Program-made: the position numbers and the translations under genes
The notes under the pieces: model-generated
Databases searched by the model: none
What the model saw: only the letters and a program-made list of their open reading frames with translations
What the model was told of the DNA's origin: nothing
Shown here: positions 7,154 to 12,166 of the stretch, one piece after another
Layout of the letters: each line of letters begins with the position of its first letter
Numbering within the stretch: the first letter of the stretch is position 1
From: RYN-425 sp035542755
GTDB lineage: Bacteria; Patescibacteriota; Saccharimonadia; Saccharimonadales; UBA10212
NCBI GenBank assembly: GCA_035542755.1
Contig: DATKKU010000005.1
Location: forward strand, 1 to 18,324
DNA: 18,324 bases
Direction of reading: 5' to 3'

Positions 7154-7900
7154 GTGAAGCTCAAGACTGATGAAGAAATAGATACAATGCGCGAAGGTGG
7201 CCGCCGTCTGGCTAAGATTAGGGACGAGCTGGCTGCCGCCGTAAAGCCCGGAGCTAAACCAACCGACATCTCGGCGCTAGCCCGCAAACTTATCAAAAAG
7301 GCCGATATGCAACCTGTTGTACTAGGCTACCATGGCTTCCCAGATGTTATTTGTGTCTCGGTTAATGAAGCCATAGTCCACGGGGTGCCTTTAAAAACTC
7401 CTTTTAAAGACGGGGATGTCGTTAAAGTAGACGTAACACTTGGCTATAAAGGGCTGGTTTTGGATAGTGCCGTAACCGTTATAGCCGGCAGTAAGACCAG
7501 CAGCGACGTAAAGCGCCTGATTGAGGGTACCAAGCAGTCGCTAGATGCCGGCATTGCTGCGATAAAAGGCGACGGCACCAGGGTGGGGGATATCAGCGCC
7601 GCCGTACAGGACGTACTGGAAAAGCACAAACTTGGAATTATTAGAGACTTGGTCGGACACGGGGTTGGCTATGATATTCACGAGGACCCCAATATCCCCA
7701 ACTACGGGGTGACCGGCACTGGACCAATTTTGCACGCTGGCAGTACAATCGCTATTGAGCCGATGGCTTCTTTGGGCGACTGGCGAATCAGCTCGCTGAA
7801 AAATGAAACCATAGTAATGTCTGACGGTTCTTTAGGCGCGCACTTTGAGCATACGGTTCTAATTACAGATGACGGCGCCGAGATTCTCACCCAAGCCTAG
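7154..7900 (+). CDS. map: Methionine aminopeptidase, type I
   Basis: Removes the initiator methionine from new proteins after deformylation. The 248-aa protein has all five metal ligands: Asp93 (KVDVTLGYKG), Asp104 (LVLDSA), His169 (GHGVG), Glu202 (IEPM) and Glu232 (FEHTV), plus substrate-binding His76. It has no N-terminal zinc-finger extension. The start is a GTG only 2 nt after the adk stop; GGGA at 7144-7147 is a possible ribosome site. The next gene has its own strong promoter beginning at the map stop, so map closes the rpsU run. Confidence 0.95.
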   Translation: MKLKTDEEIDTMREGGRRLAKIRDELAAAVKPGAKPTDISALARKLIKKADMQPVVLGYHGFPDVICVSVNEAIVHGVPLKTPFKDGDVVKVDVTLGYKGLVLDSAVTVIAGSKTSSDVKRLIEGTKQSLDAGIAAIKGDGTRVGDISAAVQDVLEKHKLGIIRDLVGHGVGYDIHEDPNIPNYGVTGTGPILHAGSTIAIEPMASLGDWRISSLKNETIVMSDGSLGAHFEHTVLITDDGAEILTQA

Positions 7901-7929
7901 TTGACTTTTTAGCACAAGCGTGATATACT
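7901..7929 (+). promoter_or_regulatory. Strong sigma-70-type promoter
   Basis: -35 TTGACT (7901-7906), an exact 17-nt spacer and -10 TATACT (7924-7929). Each hexamer is one base from consensus. The -35 begins immediately after the map stop codon. The start site should be near 7936, giving a leader of about 35 nt before the ATG at 7972. Confidence 0.8.
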
Positions 7930-7935
7930 TGTGCT
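7911..7935. repeat. Perfect inverted repeat over the -10: likely operator
   Basis: AGCACAAG (7911-7918) and CTTGTGCT (7928-7935) are perfect 8-bp arms separated by 9 nt that include most of the -10. No T-run follows, so it is not a terminator. Its placement from the spacer to the predicted start site is typical of a repressor operator for a dimeric protein. No regulator can be named. Confidence 0.55.
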
Positions 7936-7971
7936 CAAGCTGAAAAGCAAACAAAACAAGGAAAACAAAAA

Positions 7972-8457
7972 ATGAGCGAAACAGCACCTAATGTATTACC
8001 GGCTGAGCAACACAAACAGCTAGAAACAGAAATCGAGGACGTGGCACAGGTCGCCCGAGAAGCCGATAGCTTACACCGGGGGGACCATTTCCACGACAAG
8101 CACAATGGCTGGGTGGACGGACCCAATGAAGCTTCTACACGAATGCTTGGCCAGGGGCTTGAATCACATCGGATTCAGCATCGTGGAACCAGGTTCGGTG
8201 GGATACATGACAGCCGCATAGACGTTCGAATTAGAGACGGTAGCTTTAGAGATGACAACCGACGTGTTCACTCTTACACTGACAGACGATATGGATCTAC
8301 GTCTACGGAAATGAAAGTGCGCAGGAACGACCATGAGAAGGCACCACTAAAGAGCGACAATCCATTTGTCCACAAGTTACTAGCGGAAATTGCACTCAAA
8401 ACCATTAGGCAAAAAGCCGTAGAAGACATACATAGCGCACACCGAAAAGCTGCCTAA
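7972..8457 (+). CDS. Hypothetical His/Arg-rich soluble protein
   Basis: I do not recognise this 161-aa protein. It has 13 histidines (about 8%), many Arg and Asp residues, no cysteine, no membrane segment and no signal peptide. Residues 1-35 are acidic and helical. Residues 35-110 are rich in HxH-like and Arg/Asp/Gly turns (HRGDHFHDKHNGW, DSRIDVRIRDGSF) and are probably extended or disordered. Residues 125-161 form a basic amphipathic helix. The ATG follows AAGGA at about 10-nt spacing. It is a single-gene unit between a strong promoter with a probable operator and an intrinsic terminator, suggesting regulated, possibly high expression. Histidine content might mean metal or nucleic-acid binding; that is only a guess. 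Confidence 0.7.
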   Translation: MSETAPNVLPAEQHKQLETEIEDVAQVAREADSLHRGDHFHDKHNGWVDGPNEASTRMLGQGLESHRIQHRGTRFGGIHDSRIDVRIRDGSFRDDNRRVHSYTDRRYGSTSTEMKVRRNDHEKAPLKSDNPFVHKLLAEIALKTIRQKAVEDIHSAHRKAA

Positions 8458-8475
8458 GCAATAAAGTCCATGTAT

Positions 8476-8504
8476 AAGAACCGCCCAGATAGGCGGTTCT
8501 TTTC
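8476..8504 (+). terminator. Intrinsic terminator
   Basis: A 10-bp stem (8476-8485 with 8492-8501, core AGAACCGCC/GGCGGTTCT), a 6-nt loop and a T-tract (TTTTCTT). It ends the His/Arg-rich protein gene and insulates ftsA. Confidence 0.9.
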
Positions 8505-8555
8505 TTGCCATCTTATTACCTCTAGCGGTATACTGCGCCTATAAATAGGTATAAT
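8505..8555 (+). promoter_or_regulatory. ftsA promoter region
   Basis: -35 TTGCCA (8505-8510), an 18-nt spacer and -10 TATACT (8529-8534) would start transcription near 8541. A second, perfect TATAAT lies at 8550-8555, only 11 nt before the ftsA ATG, but without a recognisable -35. The second one would give a leader of about 5 nt. Neither leader has a Shine-Dalgarno sequence. Confidence 0.55.
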
Positions 8556-8566
8556 AAAAATACTTC

Positions 8567-9805
8567 ATGTCCGAAGACAAGCTGCAATACTTCATAGGCC
8601 TAGACGTAGGCACCACCGCCGTGCGCTGTGTGGTTGGTGAGCTTGGCGGCGAGGATACTATACCCTCCATAATTGGGTTTTCCAGTGCCGAGAATACCGG
8701 TATGCGAAAGGGCAATGTGGCACATGTTGACGAAGTGGCTGAAGCTGTAGTTAAAGCCATATCCGAAGCCGAACGTATATCCGGGCGCGAGATTAACCGA
8801 GCAACAGTAAATGTAAATGGCTCTCACCTTCAAGGCATCAATTCTAAGGGTGTAATCGCGATAAGCTCGCCGGACCGCCAAATAACTACTGATGACCGTG
8901 CCAGAGTTGAAGAAGCCGCCACCATCGTACAGCTGCCGCCCAATAAAGACATTATTCAGGTATTCGCTAAAAACTATCACCTTGATGGCCAAGACAATAT
9001 AAAGGACCCGGTTGGTATGCAAGGCGTGCGTCTAGAAGTAGACACCCACATGGTGCTGGCTTCTACGCCGGCGCTAAAAAGTCTTGACCAGGCGCTTCAA
9101 AAAGCCGAAGTCAGGGCCGCCCACCATACGGTTTCCAGTCTAGCCGCGGCCGAAGCACTGCTTGATAGAAAGCAAAAGGAGTCTGGAGTAGCAGTTTTGG
9201 ACATCGGCGCAGCTACCACCAATCTGGTTGTTATTGAAGATGGGGAGGTAGAGCATATTGCCGTTATCCCGATGGGCGGTAATCACGTGACCAACGACCT
9301 GGCCATTGGCCTTAAAACGGATTTGGATGTTGCCGAGCTGGTAAAAATTAAGCACGCCAGCCTGGCGCTGAGTGCTTCAGGCGAGACCAGCTTTGTTAAA
9401 AACGGGGAAGAGCTTCACTTTGATAGGGCCACTATGCGCATGATTGCGCTAGCCCGTATAGAGGAGCTGTTTGAATACGTTGACAAAGAATTTAAAAAAA
9501 TTCACCGTTCGCGCAAGTTACCCGGCGGCGTAGTAATGACCGGCGGAACAGCCAAGTTGCCTGGCCTAGTTGAGGTAGCTAAAGACACGCTTGAGCTACC
9601 GGCTAGGGTTGGCAGCTGGAAACATATTAAGCGAGTTGTAGACGGGCTGGACGAACACAGCTTTGCGCCGGCTGTCGGCTTGATGCTGCTTGACATGTAT
9701 CTTGGCCCAAGCGGTGAGGGCGCATTCTCTGAACTAGAACCCGGGTTTATCAAAAAATCCATGGGCGTCGGCCTTGACGGACTTTTTAAACGCTTCAAAA
9801 AGTAG
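8567..9805 (+). CDS. ftsA: Cell division protein FtsA
   Basis: Actin-like ATPase that tethers FtsZ filaments to the membrane. Length 412 is normal. The phosphate 1 motif is GLDVGTTAVR (11-20). The 1C (SHS2-like) domain covers about 85-165. Phosphate 2 is VLDIGAATTN (from 210, Asp212). The adenosine motif is VMTGGTAKLPG (from 323). The C-terminus GLDGLFKRFKK is a short amphipathic helix, the expected membrane-targeting sequence. ftsZ follows after 126 nt with its own promoter. The pair stands alone: no mur or ftsQ genes are next to it, so the usual division and cell-wall cluster is broken up here. Confidence 0.95.
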   Translation: MSEDKLQYFIGLDVGTTAVRCVVGELGGEDTIPSIIGFSSAENTGMRKGNVAHVDEVAEAVVKAISEAERISGREINRATVNVNGSHLQGINSKGVIAISSPDRQITTDDRARVEEAATIVQLPPNKDIIQVFAKNYHLDGQDNIKDPVGMQGVRLEVDTHMVLASTPALKSLDQALQKAEVRAAHHTVSSLAAAEALLDRKQKESGVAVLDIGAATTNLVVIEDGEVEHIAVIPMGGNHVTNDLAIGLKTDLDVAELVKIKHASLALSASGETSFVKNGEELHFDRATMRMIALARIEELFEYVDKEFKKIHRSRKLPGGVVMTGGTAKLPGLVEVAKDTLELPARVGSWKHIKRVVDGLDEHSFAPAVGLMLLDMYLGPSGEGAFSELEPGFIKKSMGVGLDGLFKRFKK

Positions 9806-9824
9806 ACTAAGACTTTAAGAACCA

Positions 9825-9855
9825 ATTTTTTGTTCAGGCAGGCCGGCCAAAAAAT
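9825..9855 (+). repeat. Inverted repeat between ftsA and ftsZ
   Basis: ATTTTTTG (9825-9832) pairs with CAAAAAAT (9848-9855) around a GC-rich loop containing GGCCGGCC. The T-tract is on the 5' arm and no T-run follows, so it does not look like a forward intrinsic terminator. It may be an attenuating hairpin or a protein site. Confidence 0.4.
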
Positions 9856-9869
9856 AAGCTGAGTATTAA

Positions 9870-9899
9870 TTGCATTCAAAAGTCCTAATTGCTTATAAT
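9870..9899 (+). promoter_or_regulatory. ftsZ promoter
   Basis: -35 TTGCAT (9870-9875), an 18-nt spacer and a perfect -10 TATAAT (9894-9899). The start site would be near 9906, giving a leader of about 26 nt with GTGGAG (9921-9926) 5 nt before the ATG. ftsZ can therefore be expressed independently of ftsA. Confidence 0.7.
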
Positions 9900-9931
9900 G
9901 TAATTATCAATTTGTAAGAAGTGGAGTTCAT

Positions 9932-11320
9932 ATGCCTCAAGTAGACCCTGACATTGAAACTTTTGCGCGTATTAAGGTGGTAGGTGTTGGTGGAGCTGGT
10001 GGAGCGGCCGTTAACCGTATGGTAGAGGCCGGCGTGTCGGGTGTTGATTTTATTGCAGTTAATACTGATGCTCAAGCCTTGCATCATTCTAAAGCACGAC
10101 AAAAAGTTCACATTGGCGCCGAAACTACTAAAGGCCTTGGAGCCGGAGCCGACCCGGAAATGGGCGAGAAGTCAGCCCTTGAATCTCAAGACGAAATCAA
10201 AAACGCGGTCAATGGTGCTGATATGGTGTTTGTAACTTTTGGAGCCGGCGGCGGGACCGGCAGTGGTGCTGGGCACGTGGTTGCCAAACTGGCTCAGGAA
10301 AATGGTTCACTAGTGGTTGGTTTTGCCACTAAGCCCTTCGCCTTTGAAGGCGAAAAGCGCCGACGCAACGCGGATACGGCTATAGAAAAATTGCGCCACA
10401 ATGTTGACACCCTAATTACCGTTCCTAACGACAAACTGTTGCAAACCATAGACAGGCGAACCCCGCTGATGGAGGCCTTTAAGGTGGCCGATGATGTGCT
10501 GCGACAAGGAGTTCAGGGAATCTCAGACTTAATTACCGTTCATGGACTGGTGAACCTGGACTTTGCCGACGTGAAAGCTGTTATGAGCAATGCCGGCTCG
10601 GCATTAATGGGCATTGGACGAGCGAGTGGCGAAAACCGCGCAGTAGACGCCGCCCAACAAGCGATTAGCTCGCCGCTACTGGAAGTATCCATTGACGGCG
10701 CACGTGGCATTCTGTTTAACGTGATTGGTGGACCAGACATAAGCATGCACGAAATTAACACGGTTGCCGAGACCATTACGGCGGCCGCCGACCCGGAAGC
10801 CAATATCATTTTTGGCGCTACCATAAACCCCGACCTGGAAGGCGAAATCATCGTTACTGTAGTGGCCACCGGTTTTGATGATTCCTACTTTGCAACCAGG
10901 GATAGTAGGGCTGCCAACTTGCTCAAAAAGTCGGCGCGAAGCTCTGGCTTTACCCCCGACCAACAGGTAGACGACGAGACAATCGCCAGTATAGATATGG
11001 ACCTTAAGGAAGACTCTGACAGCGATGATACACACGAATTTCACAAGGATGATACGCCCAACATCTGGGCCTTGCCGGACGAAGAAAATATGAGCAAGGG
11101 CGATAGCGACGAAGAAGGAGGGGACGAAGACGAAGAGCTTGATAAGCCCTCATTCCTACGGCGTTTTACTTCCAGGAGAGGTTCGTCTAAGTCCGACGAT
11201 GCTGGTAAGGGCGAGCCTGAAGATGACCAACACGAAGCGGGTACAGGCAATAAGCCGGACGATGACCAGGACGAATCTGAGTCAGCAGACGATAAAGACA
11301 AAAAATCCAAAAAGAAATAG
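9932..11320 (+). CDS. ftsZ: Cell division protein FtsZ with long charged tail
   Basis: Tubulin-like GTPase that forms the division ring. Of 462 residues, about 1-325 are the GTPase fold: GVGGAGGAAVNRM near 18, the signature GGGTGSG at 106-112 (usually GGGTGTG), and the T7 loop NLDFADV at 208-214 with Asp210 and Asp213. After about 345 the protein is disordered and very acidic (runs of Asp/Glu/Ser). DKPSFLRR at 404-411 matches the conserved C-terminal peptide (DIPAFLRR in many bacteria) that binds FtsA. Unusually, 51 more residues follow it, acidic and ending in a Lys-rich patch. The start has a clear ribosome site. Confidence 0.96.
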   Translation: MPQVDPDIETFARIKVVGVGGAGGAAVNRMVEAGVSGVDFIAVNTDAQALHHSKARQKVHIGAETTKGLGAGADPEMGEKSALESQDEIKNAVNGADMVFVTFGAGGGTGSGAGHVVAKLAQENGSLVVGFATKPFAFEGEKRRRNADTAIEKLRHNVDTLITVPNDKLLQTIDRRTPLMEAFKVADDVLRQGVQGISDLITVHGLVNLDFADVKAVMSNAGSALMGIGRASGENRAVDAAQQAISSPLLEVSIDGARGILFNVIGGPDISMHEINTVAETITAAADPEANIIFGATINPDLEGEIIVTVVATGFDDSYFATRDSRAANLLKKSARSSGFTPDQQVDDETIASIDMDLKEDSDSDDTHEFHKDDTPNIWALPDEENMSKGDSDEEGGDEDEELDKPSFLRRFTSRRGSSKSDDAGKGEPEDDQHEAGTGNKPDDDQDESESADDKDKKSKKK

Positions 11321-11370
11321 GTGGTCTAATCTTAAAACCGAACTCTTGTGATTATTACACCAAAAAATGC

Positions 11371-11399
11371 TTGCAAAGCGCTATTGGTGGGGCTACTAT
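11371..11399 (+). promoter_or_regulatory. nrdR promoter
   Basis: -35 TTGCAA (11371-11376), a 17-nt spacer and -10 TACTAT (11394-11399). The start site would be near 11406, immediately before the NrdR box, leaving a leader of about 60 nt. Confidence 0.6.
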
Positions 11400-11410
11400 A
11401 GGAGTCACGA

Positions 11411-11426
11411 ACACTATATGTAGTGA
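11411..11426. promoter_or_regulatory. NrdR box
   Basis: ACACTATATGTAGTGA matches the recalled NrdR box consensus acaCWATATATWGtgt at 14 of 16 positions, including the central palindrome. It lies at about +5 of the predicted nrdR transcript, so bound NrdR would block its own promoter. Boxes normally occur in pairs about 31-32 bp apart; the only upstream partner candidate, near 11378, is very degenerate. Confidence 0.75.
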
Positions 11427-11465
11427 TAGCACCTTAAATAACAGTTTGATAAGATGGATGTATAG

Positions 11466-11984
11466 ATGAAATGTCACCACTGCGGATCGTGCGATAACAA
11501 AGTCATAGAATCACGAGATGTCGCCGACGGCGAAGCTATCAGACGCCGCCGCCAATGTCTAAAATGCGAGCACCGCTTCACGACTTATGAACGCCTGGAG
11601 CGCCCCAGTCTGGTGGTAGTCAAACGCGATGGTACGCGACAACTGTTTAGCCGCGAGAAGCTAATGGACGGCTTACAGCACGCCTGCGAAAAAACCAATG
11701 TAACCAGTTTGCAGCTGGAGAGTTTTGTCGCCAAAGTAGAGCGCGAACTATACGAGCGCGGTGAGCCCGAAGTAAGCAGTAAGGATATCGGCGAATTGGT
11801 AATGACCGAGTTGCCCGGCCTTAGCGAAGTAGCTTACGTACGGTTTGCCAGTGTCTACCGTAGCTTCAAAGACATAACGGGCTTTGAAAAAGAGCTGTCA
11901 AAGATTAGAGAGAGCAAGCTAGAAACTAAATCTCCACCCGCTAAATCTCAAACTGCCAAACAAAAAAGTAAAAAAAGTAGCTAA
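11466..11984 (+). CDS. nrdR: Transcriptional repressor NrdR
   Basis: Nucleotide-sensing repressor of ribonucleotide reductase genes. The 172-aa protein has an N-terminal zinc ribbon with Cys3, Cys6, Cys31 and Cys34 around VIESRDVADGEAIRRRRQC, then RFTTYER and an ATP-cone domain at about 47-137 (VVVKRDGTRQLFSREKL, ending VRFASVYRSFKDI). It is about 20 residues longer than usual because of a Lys/Ser-rich tail. A probable NrdR box sits between its promoter and start codon. nrdJ, the only reductase gene in the window, lies 182 nt downstream on the same strand, which supports the assignment. The ribosome site is weak (GGA about 8 nt upstream). Confidence 0.95.
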   Translation: MKCHHCGSCDNKVIESRDVADGEAIRRRRQCLKCEHRFTTYERLERPSLVVVKRDGTRQLFSREKLMDGLQHACEKTNVTSLQLESFVAKVERELYERGEPEVSSKDIGELVMTELPGLSEVAYVRFASVYRSFKDITGFEKELSKIRESKLETKSPPAKSQTAKQKSKKSS

Positions 11985-11988
11985 CTTG

Positions 11989-12018
11989 TTGCTTTAGATT
12001 CTGCCTCTAAGTTATTAT
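11989..12018 (+). promoter_or_regulatory. Possible nrdJ promoter
   Basis: -35 TTGCTT (11989-11994), an 18-nt spacer and -10 TATTAT (12013-12018). Transcription from near 12025 would produce a leader of about 140 nt containing the stem described at 12033-12116. I see no NrdR box here, so NrdR control of nrdJ may depend on readthrough from nrdR. Confidence 0.45.
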
Positions 12019-12032
12019 GAGACTAGTCTAGG

Positions 12033-12116
12033 GGAGCAAAAATTCTCATACCTTTTGTGGCGATAAAACCGCGGTTCAAGCGATTGTCTCCAGAAAAGGT
12101 GTGGGACGCTAGCTCT
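12033..12116 (+). ncRNA. Structured leader RNA before nrdJ
   Basis: The leader can fold into two stacked helices. An outer 5-bp helix pairs GGAGC (12033-12037) with GCTCT (12112-12116). A 13-bp helix pairs 12044-12056 (TCTCATACCTTTT) with 12094-12106 (AAAAGGTGTGGGA), with two G-U pairs. The 37-nt apical part can form a GTGG/CCGC hairpin (12057-12060 with 12069-12072) or a CAA-GCGA-TTG hairpin with a GNRA loop. It lacks the cobalamin riboswitch B12 box. The Rfam-listed nrdJ motif is a candidate identity, but I cannot confirm a match from memory. It is probably cis-regulatory. Confidence 0.5.
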
Positions 12117-12166
12117 AACAAAAATCTAAAAATAAAAGTAAACAAATTAAAAAGGGGAATGTCATC

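Noticed and set aside
8600..9022. 140-aa minus-strand open frame inside ftsA
   Set aside because: It lies wholly antisense to a clear FtsA with all motifs, and its translation shows no recognisable domain and has no ribosome site.
9825..9855. ftsA terminator
   Set aside because: The T-tract is on the 5' arm and no T-run follows the hairpin on the + strand.
10676..11044. 122-aa minus-strand open frame inside ftsZ
   Set aside because: Antisense to a confirmed FtsZ region; composition mirrors the ftsZ codons.
11982..12014. Terminator after nrdR (TAACTT/AAGTTA and TTAGA/TCTAA pairings)
   Set aside because: The stems are short and AT-rich with no following T-run, so readthrough into nrdJ is likely.
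12025..12160. Cobalamin riboswitch before the B12-dependent reductase
   Set aside because: The B12 box and the conserved core of cobalamin riboswitches are not visible; the stem found differs.
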